Source: Planctomycetota bacterium (GTDB lineage: Bacteria > Planctomycetota > Phycisphaerae > Tepidisphaerales > Tepidisphaeraceae). From it: a DNA stretch of 34,509 bases. The notes beneath the pieces were generated by a model. It saw only the letters and a list, made by a program, of their open reading frames with translations, had not been told where the DNA came from and ran no database searches. The first letter of the stretch is position 1, and each line of letters opens with the position of its first letter. Below are positions 15,638 through 23,121 of this stretch, one piece after another. The stretch spans positions 1-34,509 of the forward strand of contig JBCDCH010000042.1 in assembly GCA_039182125.1 (NCBI GenBank). The letters run 5' to 3'. The position numbers and the translations under genes were made by a program.

Positions 15638-16135
15638 GTGCAACTGAACGCCCTCCTTTATCGCTCGATCGTGTCGCAGCTCAACGGCGACACCACAGGG
15701 GACAAAACTTCCCTGCGACGTACCGAACCGCGCGTCGGCCTGCGGGCGTGGGCCAACCTCATCCGCGTCCACTGCGATGACGAGGGCTACCGCTACGAAC
15801 GCCTGCGTGCCAACGTCACTGACCTGAGCTGGGGCGGGGTGCGCTTGGTGATGACCGAACACCTGCGGCGCGGAGATTCGTTCCTGCTGCACCTGCCCAG
15901 CGAAACCACCGGGCCGCTGTTCGTGAAGTACGTCGTCATGCACGTTGTCCAGGTCGATCAGAACCGGCTGCGCGCCGTGGGTGCGAAGGCCATCGGCGTC
16001 TACGAGGTCGGCCACGGCGAGTTGAGCCTGCGCTGTGACGAGCTTGCCGCGAACGACGACGACATCCACGCCCCGCGTGTGAGCGACCAGATGCGCAAAC
16101 TCCTCACCGCACACGAACCGGCCAAGGTCGCCTGA
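15638..16135 (+). CDS. PilZ-domain protein B
   Basis: This is a 165-residue paralogue of the preceding gene. It keeps the full c-di-GMP signature: R28-TEP-R32 and D62-L-S64-W-G-G67. The core strands (RTEPRVGLRAWA, LRRGDSFLLHLP, FVKYVVMHV, RAVGAKAIGVYE) align block by block with protein A. I chose the GTG at 15638 because it reproduces the N-terminus of the paralogue; the open frame extends upstream to 15512 but that part has no similarity. No strong ribosome site is visible. The pair probably arose by tandem duplication, and the second copy looks like the better ligand binder. The gene ends 4 bp before the convergent transporter gene. Confidence 0.75.
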   Translation: MQLNALLYRSIVSQLNGDTTGDKTSLRRTEPRVGLRAWANLIRVHCDDEGYRYERLRANVTDLSWGGVRLVMTEHLRRGDSFLLHLPSETTGPLFVKYVVMHVVQVDQNRLRAVGAKAIGVYEVGHGELSLRCDELAANDDDIHAPRVSDQMRKLLTAHEPAKVA

Positions 16136-16139
16136 CCGC

Positions 16140-17627
16140 TCACCGCTGCAACCCGCGCGGGACGATCAACCGCTCGAGCACGCGAAACAGCCCACTGACC
16201 AGCAGCGCCAAGACCGCCGACGCGATCGCGCCTTCGAGCATCAACGCGGTGTTGTCGGTCCGCAGTCCGCGAAAGATCGGCTCGCCGTATCCGCCAGCCC
16301 CGACGAACGCGCCCAGCACCGCGAAGCCGACCGTGATCACCGCGCTCGTCTTGATCCCCGCGAGGATGCTCGGCAACGCCAGCGGCAGTTCCACACGCAG
16401 CAACCGATCGCCCGGCGACAGACCCAACGCCCGCGCCGACTCGACTAGGTCCGGCGCGATGCCAGCGATCCCCGCTTGCGTGTTTCGTACGATCGGCAGC
16501 AAGGCGTAGAGCATCAGCGCCAACGCCGCTGGCCAGAAGCCCAAACCCAGCAGGGGAATGAACAGGATCAAAAGCGCCAGCGACGGGATCGTTTGGATGA
16601 CCCCGACCCCGCCCGGGACGACCGCGCCCAGCGTCGGGTTCTTCGCCGCGGCGATACCCAACGGAATCGCGATCACGATCGCACCGGCCATCGGCACGAG
16701 CGTGAGCAGCAAGTGCCAACCCGTCCAGCCGAGGATCTCACGCACCTGAATCGCTGTCGTCCGCTCCAGCGGCTGTGCGTCGCGGTCGAGGTTCAGGAGT
16801 TCGGCGATCACCTCGGCGCCAACCGCCGCTTCACGCTGCTTGTCGATCACAACCCGCTTGTTCGCGGCGGACATGGTCGTCGCGTCGATCAACCCGTCCA
16901 TGCGTCGCCACTGAGCGACGACACCGGGATGACGTTGGTCCATGTCGAGCCGGTAGAGCACCACGGCGTCGTAGACCGGAAAGTGCCGGCGATCGTCCTC
17001 GAGCACGACCAAGTCGTACGCGGCGATTTCCGCATCCGTCGCGTACACGTCGATCGCGTCGGCACCGCCGTTGTTGAGCGCGGCGTAGCCGAGGGCGTGG
17101 TCGAGCCCGCGGACGTCCGTCTGTGACAGTCCGTATGTCGCCGACAAACCGGGCCAACCGTCGGGCCGATCGAGGAACGCCGTCGACACCACGAAGCGAA
17201 GATCGGGGTGATCGCGCAGGTCGGAAATGGTCCGTAACCCGCGTGCTTGGGCGACATCGCGCCGAACGCCGATGGCATAGGTGTTGTTGAACCCGACGCG
17301 TGCCGCGATGCCAAGACCGCGCTCGGCAAGAACGGCTTCGAGGTTCGCTTCGGTCACGTCCTCCCCCGCAAGCAGTTCGGCGATGAGCGTGCCGGTGTAC
17401 TCGGGATACGCGTCGATCTCGCCGCGTTCAAGGGCCTTGAAGCAGATGATGCTGTCGCCGAGGCCGCTGCGTAGTTCGGCATCGACGTCCGCCTCGTCGG
17501 CCAGTTCGTCAAGCATCGACGCGAGGATCGCCGACTCGGCGAACGTCTTGCTCCCGACCGCGACCGGATCATCGGCGGCATCGCAACCGATCACGAACAC
17601 GATCAACAAAAGCCAAAGTCGTCGCAT
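16140..17627 (-). CDS. Osmoprotectant-type ABC transporter, fused substrate-binding lipoprotein and permease
   Basis: This 495-residue fusion probably takes up betaine, choline or a related compound. Residues 1-15 form a signal with lipobox VIGC. Residues 20-285 form an OpuAC/QAT-type binding domain (VGSKTFAESAILASML, RGEIDAYPEYTGT, NNTYAIGVRRD). Residues 300-490 hold about six membrane helices of the OpuB/YehW permease type, including SARALGLSPGDRLLRVELPLALPSILAG, which matches the EAA loop that contacts the ATPase. In the fusions I know (BusAB, EgtU) the permease comes first, so this order is reversed. The ATG at 17627 overlaps the TGA of the ATPase gene by one base (TGATG), which indicates translational coupling and decides the start. 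Confidence 0.88.
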   Translation of the reverse strand: MRRLWLLLIVFVIGCDAADDPVAVGSKTFAESAILASMLDELADEADVDAELRSGLGDSIICFKALERGEIDAYPEYTGTLIAELLAGEDVTEANLEAVLAERGLGIAARVGFNNTYAIGVRRDVAQARGLRTISDLRDHPDLRFVVSTAFLDRPDGWPGLSATYGLSQTDVRGLDHALGYAALNNGGADAIDVYATDAEIAAYDLVVLEDDRRHFPVYDAVVLYRLDMDQRHPGVVAQWRRMDGLIDATTMSAANKRVVIDKQREAAVGAEVIAELLNLDRDAQPLERTTAIQVREILGWTGWHLLLTLVPMAGAIVIAIPLGIAAAKNPTLGAVVPGGVGVIQTIPSLALLILFIPLLGLGFWPAALALMLYALLPIVRNTQAGIAGIAPDLVESARALGLSPGDRLLRVELPLALPSILAGIKTSAVITVGFAVLGAFVGAGGYGEPIFRGLRTDNTALMLEGAIASAVLALLVSGLFRVLERLIVPRGLQR

Positions 17628-18355
17628 CACGCCGCCTCCGTTTCGTGGGTGAGGCGTTGGGCGTTGATGAACGCTTTGACGTAGTCGTCGGCGGGCCGCT
17701 CACGGAGGTCGGCCGGCGTGCCGCGTTGCACGATGGAACCGTCGCGCATCAACACGACCTCGTCGGCAAAATACGCCGCCTCGGCCAGATCGTGCGTCAC
17801 CATCACGACCGTCTTGCCGAGCGAACGGAAGATCTCCCGCAGATCACGTTGCAAGTCGGCCCGGATGATCGGGTCGAGCGCGCCCAAGGGTTCGTCGAGC
17901 AGCAACGCGTCCGGGTCTGTCATCAACGCCCGCATCAGCGCGACGCGTTGTCGCTGACCGCCGGAGAGTTCGCCGGGGTAGCGATCGAGCAATTCACCGG
18001 GCAGATGAACGAGCTCGGCCAGCTCCCGCGTGCGCGGCCCGATCGCCTTGTGACCGATCCGACGGGCCAGGAGCGTGACGTTGTCGGCGGCGGTCAGGTG
18101 CGGGAACAACCCGCCGGATTGAATCACATAGCCGACGCGACGCCGGACCGACTCGACGTTATTCGGCGTCACCGGCTTCTCGTCGAACAACACCTCGCCG
18201 CCGTCCGGCTCTACGAGACGCAGCATCATCCGCAACAGCGTCGATTTCCCGCAACCGCTCTGGCCGAGCAGCGCGAGCGTCTTACCCACCGACACTTCGA
18301 GATCGAGACCATGGATGTTGGCGTACGACTTGGAAACGCCACGCAGTTCGAGCAT
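17627..18355 (-). CDS. Osmoprotectant-type ABC transporter ATPase
   Basis: This is the ATP-hydrolysing subunit that powers the fused transporter encoded next to it. It has 242 residues with all motifs: Walker A GQSGCGKST (31-39), Q-loop VIQSGGLFPHLT, signature LSGGQRQRVALMRAL, Walker B ALLLDEPLGALD and switch VTHD. The CBS domains found at the C-terminus of many OpuAA/OsmV ATPases are missing, so ionic-strength gating by CBS is not expected. A GTG at 18364 is in frame, but the ATG at 18355 has TACGGT 7 nt upstream and begins at the first beta strand (MLELRGVSKSY). Confidence 0.92.
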   Translation of the reverse strand: MLELRGVSKSYANIHGLDLEVSVGKTLALLGQSGCGKSTLLRMMLRLVEPDGGEVLFDEKPVTPNNVESVRRRVGYVIQSGGLFPHLTAADNVTLLARRIGHKAIGPRTRELAELVHLPGELLDRYPGELSGGQRQRVALMRALMTDPDALLLDEPLGALDPIIRADLQRDLREIFRSLGKTVVMVTHDLAEAAYFADEVVLMRDGSIVQRGTPADLRERPADDYVKAFINAQRLTHETEAA

Positions 18356-18362
18356 GCGACGC

Positions 18363-18368
18363 ACCGTA
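18363..18368 (-). promoter_or_regulatory. TANNNT -10 hexamer, leaderless type, for the ABC transporter operon
   Basis: TACGGT on the minus strand is 7 nt from the ATG at 18355. It overlaps the alternative GTG at 18364, which makes that start unlikely. Confidence 0.45.
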
Positions 18369-18400
18369 GCACAGATCGCCGATCGCTTCAGATGAGCGGA

Positions 18401-19402
18401 TTACTCTGACGCATCATCGACAACCTCTTCGACCGCTTCTTCAGCGGCGTCGGTCGCTTCTTCGGCTACGTTCGCGGGGGTGATCGTCGGCTCGCCGAGC
18501 GTGATGACCTGCTCGAGCGTGGCGGCACTCCCGGGAGCGACGACCTGCAACGGGCCGACATGCTCGAGTTCGGTGTAGTGCCAGTCCGGATCGGTCGGCG
18601 ACCAGTTGCGGTAAAACGTGACGTTGAACCCGCCTTCGGGATACACGCCTTCCCTGCTCGGACCGACGCTCGTGAGAACGGTGCCATCGGTGCCGCGGTA
18701 CTCGACCGTGCCGTCGGGGCTGAAGAGAAAGACCTTGGAGCTGCCCTCCTGCGGGACGTCGGTGTGGATCGTGAACTGTTTGTCGCCGTACTCGTAGCTG
18801 CCGTGACGCGGGTCCGCATTCATGAAGTAACCGATGCGGCGGAGCAGACGCGGCTGGCCGTTCTCCTCGCCGATCTGCAACGTGTAGTCGGTGGTCATCG
18901 TGCCGCCGTTGGGGATCGACGCGATGGACCACGCGGCCATCTCACGCGCGTCGGTGCCGGTGTTGATCAGGCGGTGCAGGATGGTCAGTTGCGGCAGGCC
19001 GTCCTCGCTCTCGCCGAGTTGGACATCGAGCGCGTTCTGCAACTGCGATTTCTCATCCGGCTCGGCGATGATGCGCACGCTATCGCCCGTCGCGCCGGCA
19101 ACCTGTGCCGGCTGAAGGTTCGCGAGGTTCCAGTTCTCGGTCTGCACCGGGTCGAGCACGCAGGTGCGGATGCCGGCATACGGGTGTTCGGCGGTGAGGA
19201 TCGCGTTCTCGCCGTTGAGCGCGCGGAAAACCAACACCCGCGGGTACGGCTCGTGGGCCACGAACGCCACCGCCTTGTCCGAACGCAACCACGTCCCGGC
19301 GTACTCGGTGATCTCAAACGTCGGCGGAGGGGCGATCGTCGGCTTCTTCTCACAGCCAACCACCAGCGACATCAACACGGTTGCAAGCAGGGTCCAGCGC
19401 AT
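18401..19402 (-). CDS. Predicted lipoprotein, possibly DUF4380-like
   Basis: The 333-residue protein begins MRWTLLATVLMSLVVGC, a clear signal peptide with lipobox VVGC, so it should sit in an envelope membrane. The mature part is beta-rich, with blocks such as AFVAHEPYPRVLVFRALNGENAIL and a middle section reminiscent of galactose-mutarotase-like or DUF4380 proteins. The C-terminus (last 30 residues) is a Glu/Ala/Asp tail. No catalytic motif was found. The start at 19402 is preferred to TTG 19420 because it begins the signal peptide and has TATCCT 7 nt upstream. It ends 45 bp before the start of the transporter ATPase on the same strand; co-transcription is possible but that gene has its own promoter-like element. 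Confidence 0.72.
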   Translation of the reverse strand: MRWTLLATVLMSLVVGCEKKPTIAPPPTFEITEYAGTWLRSDKAVAFVAHEPYPRVLVFRALNGENAILTAEHPYAGIRTCVLDPVQTENWNLANLQPAQVAGATGDSVRIIAEPDEKSQLQNALDVQLGESEDGLPQLTILHRLINTGTDAREMAAWSIASIPNGGTMTTDYTLQIGEENGQPRLLRRIGYFMNADPRHGSYEYGDKQFTIHTDVPQEGSSKVFLFSPDGTVEYRGTDGTVLTSVGPSREGVYPEGGFNVTFYRNWSPTDPDWHYTELEHVGPLQVVAPGSAATLEQVITLGEPTITPANVAEEATDAAEEAVEEVVDDASE

Positions 19403-19409
19403 GAGCGCG

Positions 19410-19415
19410 AGGATA
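19410..19415 (-). promoter_or_regulatory. TANNNT -10 hexamer, leaderless type, for the 19402 lipoprotein gene
   Basis: TATCCT lies 7 nt before the ATG at 19402 on the minus strand. It is the same hexamer as the one before the SGNH gene. Confidence 0.45.
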
Positions 19416-19450
19416 ACCAAACGCTAGCAAATGTGAATGCGAGCGACACC

Positions 19451-20551
19451 TCACCATCCGAACGACATCTGCCCACCCGGCCGACGGAAGGCCGCGTTGC
19501 TCAGCGGCGCGTGGGCGTTGTCCAAGCGGTAGCGTCGCTTGAACACCGCGAAGTTCCGCGCGATTTGCTCGGCGATCGGACCCCGGCCACGACCGCGTTT
19601 GCTGGCGGCATGGTAAAGCTTGCCGAAGTGCGCTTGTCGAAGGAGTGACTCGACATGCTTCGCGCGGTCGGGATGCACATGGGTCTGCAGCCAGTCGAGA
19701 AACAACGCCTTGATCTGATAAGGCAAGCGCAGCAACACCCACGCCACGCCCGTCGCGCCGGCGTCGGCGATCGCTTCCAGAATCCGTGGCACCTCCACGT
19801 CGGTCAGCCCGGGGATCACCGGCGCGATGTTCACCGTCACCGGAATCCCCGCGTCGGCGAGCTTGCGGATCACGCGTAACCGCTGGGCCGGTGCGGCCGC
19901 GCGGGGTTCGAGGTTCTTCGCGAGCTGCGCGTCGAGCGTCACGATCGTCACCGTCACCCGACCGGCGTCGTGCCGTGCGAGTTCCTGCCAAAGATCAATG
20001 TCGCGGAGCACGAGCGCGCCCTTGGTCATCGTGCTCACCGGCTGGCGCGCTTCGGCCATGATCTCCAGGCAACGCCGTGTGAGTTGCAGGTTCGCCTCGA
20101 TCGGCTGGTAGACGTCGGTGATCGCCGACATGACGATGTGCTCGGCCTTCCAGCGCGGCTTGCCGAGCTCGCGCTTGAGCAGGTCGGGGGCATCGTGCTT
20201 GGCCACGAGCTTCGTCTCGAAATCGAGCCCGCTGCTGAAGCCGAGGTACTCGTGATACGGCCGGGCGAAGCAGTAGATGCAGCCGTGCTCGCAGCCGCGG
20301 TAGGGGTTGACGGTCCAGTCGAACGGGATGTCGGAGGTCTTCTGGACGCGGTTGATGATGGTCTGGGTCGCGTCGGGATAGACGGTGAGCGAGATGCGTT
20401 TGGGGTCGGCACGTTCGCCGTCGGTGTGCTGGCGGTCGAGTTCGTCGCCGTCGAGGAAGAACCGGGCGGACTCGAAGCGATTGGCCGGGTTGAGCCCGGC
20501 CCCGCGGCGGTGGCCGGGCGCGTGCGGGAGGGCGTCGGGGAGTTCGGGCAT
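19451..20551 (-). CDS. PA0069/Rv2578c-type radical SAM protein
   Basis: This 366-residue protein is a radical S-adenosylmethionine enzyme. The cluster motif is C87-EHG-C91-IY-C94, in the characteristic context NPYRGCEHGCIYCFARPYHEY. The SplB-like TIM-barrel continues with SAITDVYQPIEANLQLTRRCLE and VNIAPVIPGLTD. Reaction and substrate of the PA0069 family are not known to me; relation to spore photoproduct lyase is by fold only. The N-terminal 30 residues are typical of the family (GRGAGLNPANRFE-like). The start at 20551 has TATGTT 6 nt upstream. It is divergent from sua5 with a 45-bp AT-rich spacer. Confidence 0.9.
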   Translation of the reverse strand: MPELPDALPHAPGHRRGAGLNPANRFESARFFLDGDELDRQHTDGERADPKRISLTVYPDATQTIINRVQKTSDIPFDWTVNPYRGCEHGCIYCFARPYHEYLGFSSGLDFETKLVAKHDAPDLLKRELGKPRWKAEHIVMSAITDVYQPIEANLQLTRRCLEIMAEARQPVSTMTKGALVLRDIDLWQELARHDAGRVTVTIVTLDAQLAKNLEPRAAAPAQRLRVIRKLADAGIPVTVNIAPVIPGLTDVEVPRILEAIADAGATGVAWVLLRLPYQIKALFLDWLQTHVHPDRAKHVESLLRQAHFGKLYHAASKRGRGRGPIAEQIARNFAVFKRRYRLDNAHAPLSNAAFRRPGGQMSFGW

Positions 20552-20557
20552 GACACA

Positions 20558-20563
20558 AACATA
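20558..20563 (-). promoter_or_regulatory. TANNNT -10 hexamer, leaderless type, for the radical SAM gene
   Basis: TATGTT on the minus strand lies 6 nt before the ATG at 20551. It sits in an AT-rich spacer of 45 bp, back to back with TACATT on the other strand. Confidence 0.5.
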
Positions 20564-20568
20564 TACCG

Positions 20569-20574
20569 TACATT
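20569..20574 (+). promoter_or_regulatory. TANNNT -10 hexamer upstream of sua5
   Basis: TACATT is 6 nt before an ATG at 20581, but that ATG is not in the sua5 frame. The likely sua5 start (GTG 20597) would then have a leader of about 16 nt. Confidence 0.4.
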
Positions 20575-20596
20575 TACACGATGGCTACCCTTGTTC

Positions 20597-21559
20597 GTGA
20601 GCGAAATCGAGACAGCGGTGGCGGCGTTGCGGCGCGGCGAACTAGTCGCCTTCCCGACCGAGACGGTGTTCGGGCTGGGCGCGGATGCGACCCGCGACGC
20701 GGCGGTGCAACGGATCTTCGACGCCAAGGGGCGGCCGGCGACCAACCCGCTGATCGTCCACGTCGAGTCGGTCGCCGGGGCCGAGCGTGCCGCCGCATCG
20801 TGGCCCGACGCCGCCACGAAGCTCGCCGACGCGTTCTGGCCCGGCCCGCTCACGATCGTCGTTCCCAAGGCCGACACCATCAGCGACCTCGCCACCGCCA
20901 GCGGCCCCACGGTTGGCCTGCGCGTCCCCGACCACCCCGTCGCTCTCGACCTGCTCCGCGCCTTCGCCGGCCCGATCGCCGCCCCGTCGGCCAACCGCTC
21001 CGAGCACATCTCGCCGACCCTCGCCAGGCACGTTGCCGCCGATCTTGGCGACGCGGTTTCGGTCATCCTCGATGGCCGGTGCGGTGTCGGCATCGAGTCG
21101 ACCATCATCGATTGCAGCGGCGAAACGCCCGCCATCCTTCGCCCCGGCACCATCACCGCCGAACAAATCGCCAACGTCGTCGGCCCGCTCGGCGAATCGG
21201 CCACGCCCTCGCCCGGCACGGCCGCCCGTCACTACGCCCCCGCCACGCCGACCTACCGGTTCACTGACCGTGCCGCCGTCGTCGATTGGCTGGCAGCGCG
21301 GGAGGGTCAAAAGATCGAGGTGCTGCTCACGCGTCCAAGCCGGGAGTTCGAGCCGATCCGCAAGGCCGCCAAGCGCACGCACAAGGTCCACCAAATGCCG
21401 GCGGACCCCGGCAAGTTCGGGCAGTACCTGTACGCGACGCTCCGCAAGCTCGACGTGCCGGCTTGCAGCGCGATTTTGATCGAGGCCGTCCCGGACGGCC
21501 CCGCGTGGGATGCGGTGCGTGACCGGATCGGGCGGGCTTCGACGGTGCTCGAAATGTGA
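20597..21559 (+). CDS. Threonylcarbamoyl-AMP synthase, Sua5 form
   Basis: This enzyme makes threonylcarbamoyl-AMP from Thr, bicarbonate and ATP, the first step of the t6A37 modification of tRNAs reading ANN codons. The protein has 320 residues: an N-terminal YrdC domain with FPTETVFGLGADA, the KGRPATNPLIVHV ATP/Thr site and APSANRSEHISPT; then a linker with PGTAARHYAP; then the C-terminal Sua5 domain (about 210-320), so it is the long Sua5 form rather than short TsaC. The frame is open far upstream (from 19970), but similarity starts at the GTG codon 20597 (SEIETAVAALRRGELVAFPTE). TTG 20591 is an alternative start. The gene lies 50 bp before lpxI. Confidence 0.92.
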   Translation: MSEIETAVAALRRGELVAFPTETVFGLGADATRDAAVQRIFDAKGRPATNPLIVHVESVAGAERAAASWPDAATKLADAFWPGPLTIVVPKADTISDLATASGPTVGLRVPDHPVALDLLRAFAGPIAAPSANRSEHISPTLARHVAADLGDAVSVILDGRCGVGIESTIIDCSGETPAILRPGTITAEQIANVVGPLGESATPSPGTAARHYAPATPTYRFTDRAAVVDWLAAREGQKIEVLLTRPSREFEPIRKAAKRTHKVHQMPADPGKFGQYLYATLRKLDVPACSAILIEAVPDGPAWDAVRDRIGRASTVLEM

Positions 21560-21597
21560 CCGTTGGCCGACACCGTGCCCGCGGGCATGAGTTTCCG

Positions 21598-21603
21598 TAC
21601 ACT
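21598..21603 (+). promoter_or_regulatory. TANNNT -10 hexamer, leaderless type, for lpxI
   Basis: TACACT is 6 nt before the GTG at 21610. The bases before it (GAGTTTCCG) resemble those before the moaE hexamer (GAGTTCCG). Confidence 0.5.
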
Positions 21604-21609
21604 GGTGCC

Positions 21610-22437
21610 GTGCAACCGCTCGGACTTATTGCGGGAGAAGGCGTGTTTCCACACCTTGTCGCGTCCGGGGCGAAGGCGGCCGGGCGGCCGGTGATTTGTG
21701 CCGGGCTCGGCCGACATGCCGACGAATCCCTCGCCGAAAAAGTCGACGTCTTCCAACGGGTCGGCGTGCTGCGGCTCGGTGCGTGGGCGTCGCTGCTCCG
21801 CCGACACGGATGCGAGGAGGCGATCATGGTCGGCCGCGTGGCCAAGAACCAGGTCCACTCCCGCTGGCGGTACTTTCAGTACGTGCCCGACCTCGCGGCG
21901 ATCAAGCTGCTCGCCGGTACACTCCGCACGGACAAACGTGACTTCGCCATCCTCGGCGCGGTCGCCGACACCCTGGCCGAAAAGGGCATCACGTTGATCG
22001 ACACCACCACCTACAGCACCGAGCACCTGACCACCGAGGGGCTGCTCACCACGCGCGGGCCCAGCGAGGCCCAGCTTGCGGACATCGAGTTCGGCTGGCC
22101 GTTGGCAAAGATGCTCTCGACCAACGACGTCGGGCAGGCACTGGCCGTGCGGGAGCTGGACGTGCTGGCGGTGGAAGCGGTCGAGGGCACCAACGCGATG
22201 ATCGCCCGTGCCGGGGAACTCTGCCGGGGCAGCGGCTGGACGCTGGTCAAAGTCGCCAACGCGACGCTGGACCCGCGGTTCGACGTGCCTTGCGTCGGGA
22301 CCGACACGATCGCGAACCTGGCGGCCGCGCGGTGCAGTTGTCTCGTGCTCGAAGCGGGCCGGACGATGATGCTCGAAAAGCCGGCCGTGATCGCCGCCGC
22401 GGAGAAGGCCGGCATCGCCATCGTGGGGCGAACGTGA
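21610..22437 (+). CDS. lpxI: UDP-2,3-diacylglucosamine diphosphatase LpxI
   Basis: This enzyme cleaves UDP-2,3-diacylglucosamine to lipid X and UMP in lipid A synthesis, replacing LpxH. The protein has 275 residues, a normal LpxI length. It starts with LGLIAGEGVFPHLVA, then has HGCEEAIMVGRVAK, LLTTRGPSEAQLADIEFG, and the C-terminal catalytic domain with VLAVEAVEGTNAMIARAG and DPRFDVPCVGTDTI. The family usually has EGTD where this protein has EGTN (192-195). The start is GTG 21610, since the codons before it show no similarity and TACACT lies 6 nt upstream. Its stop overlaps the moaD start (GTGA). It shows that the organism makes a lipid A-type outer membrane. Confidence 0.9.
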   Translation: MQPLGLIAGEGVFPHLVASGAKAAGRPVICAGLGRHADESLAEKVDVFQRVGVLRLGAWASLLRRHGCEEAIMVGRVAKNQVHSRWRYFQYVPDLAAIKLLAGTLRTDKRDFAILGAVADTLAEKGITLIDTTTYSTEHLTTEGLLTTRGPSEAQLADIEFGWPLAKMLSTNDVGQALAVRELDVLAVEAVEGTNAMIARAGELCRGSGWTLVKVANATLDPRFDVPCVGTDTIANLAAARCSCLVLEAGRTMMLEKPAVIAAAEKAGIAIVGRT

Positions 22438-22640
22438 CGCTGCGGGTGCGGTGCTTCGGGCCACTGTGCGACGAGCACGGGGCGTGGGTCGAACTCCACG
22501 ACATCACGACTGTCGCCGACATCAAGCGGGCGCTGCCCGGGACGTACGCCGTGGCGGTGAATCTCGAGTACGCGGACGACGATACGGTGATCGCCGAGGG
22601 CGACGAGGTCGCGCTAATCCCGCCGGTGAGCGGCGGATGA
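22434..22640 (+). CDS. moaD: Molybdopterin synthase small subunit MoaD
   Basis: This is the sulfur carrier of molybdopterin synthase; its C-terminal Gly is thiocarboxylated and donates sulfur to precursor Z (cPMP). The protein has 68 residues, short for the family, with the ubiquitin-like start LRVRCFGPL, the core VADIKRALPG and AVNLEYADDDTVIAEGDEVALIPPVSGG. The terminal Gly-Gly is exactly in place. The GTG at 22434 overlaps the lpxI stop by 4 nt, so translation is coupled to lpxI; the open frame further upstream lies inside lpxI and is not used. It is followed by moaE after 40 bp. Confidence 0.9.
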   Translation: MTLRVRCFGPLCDEHGAWVELHDITTVADIKRALPGTYAVAVNLEYADDDTVIAEGDEVALIPPVSGG

Positions 22641-22668
22641 TCGAAAGCCACGGCTTGGTGGAGTTCCG

Positions 22669-22674
22669 TACCAT
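22669..22674 (+). promoter_or_regulatory. TANNNT -10 hexamer, leaderless type, for moaE
   Basis: TACCAT is 6 nt before the GTG at 22681. It lies in the 40-bp spacer between moaD and moaE, so moaE may have its own transcript. Confidence 0.45.
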
Positions 22675-22680
22675 TGACCC

Positions 22681-23115
22681 GTGCGGCACATCGCGCTCAG
22701 CCACGAACCGATCGACACCGCGTCCCTCGCGGCCGATCTCCACGCACCCACCGCCGGGGGCGTGTGCATGTTCATCGGCGTCACGCGGGCCGAAGGCGAC
22801 ATCATCGCGCTCGACTACGAAGCCCACGCCGACATGGCTGTCAAACAACTCCACGACCTCGCCGACACCGCCGCGGATCGCTGGCCGATCGAGCGGCTCG
22901 CGTTGGTCCATCGCCTGGGCAACGTCCCGTCCGGCGAGGCGTCGGTTTTCGTCGGCGTCGCCACGCCCCACCGGGCCGAAGCGTTCGACGCATGTCGCTG
23001 GCTCATCGACACGCTCAAGGCCGACCTCGCCGTGTGGAAGCGCGACATCCACGCCGACGGTCGCACCGATTGGACCCGGCCCAACGCCGAATGGTCGCGG
23101 TCGCCACTACTGTGA
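22681..23115 (+). CDS. moaE: Molybdopterin synthase large subunit MoaE
   Basis: This is the catalytic subunit that, with MoaD, converts cPMP to molybdopterin. The protein has 144 residues. Conserved blocks are FIGVTRAEGD, LDYEAHADMA, VHRLGNVPSGEASVFVGVATPHRAEAF and LKADLAVWKRD. Lys113 and Lys120, seven apart, correspond to the two active-site lysines of E. coli MoaE (119 and 126). The start is GTG 22681. The other cofactor genes (moaA, moaC, moeA) are not in the window. The lpxI-moaD-moaE order suggests a shared transcript with little functional link. Confidence 0.92.
   Translation: MRHIALSHEPIDTASLAADLHAPTAGGVCMFIGVTRAEGDIIALDYEAHADMAVKQLHDLADTAADRWPIERLALVHRLGNVPSGEASVFVGVATPHRAEAFDACRWLIDTLKADLAVWKRDIHADGRTDWTRPNAEWSRSPLL
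23108..23113 (+). promoter_or_regulatory. TANNNT hexamer upstream of the 23122 membrane protein gene
   Basis: TACTGT is 8 nt before the ATG at 23122 and overlaps the end of moaE. The spacing is at the edge of the leaderless range, so confidence is low. Confidence 0.25.
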
Positions 23116-23121
23116 AGCCGC

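Noticed and set aside
19480-19520. Second copy of the 6061-6150 repeat arm
   Set aside because: Only 11 bases (GCCGCGTTGCT) match, inside the radical SAM coding sequence, with no opposing arm.
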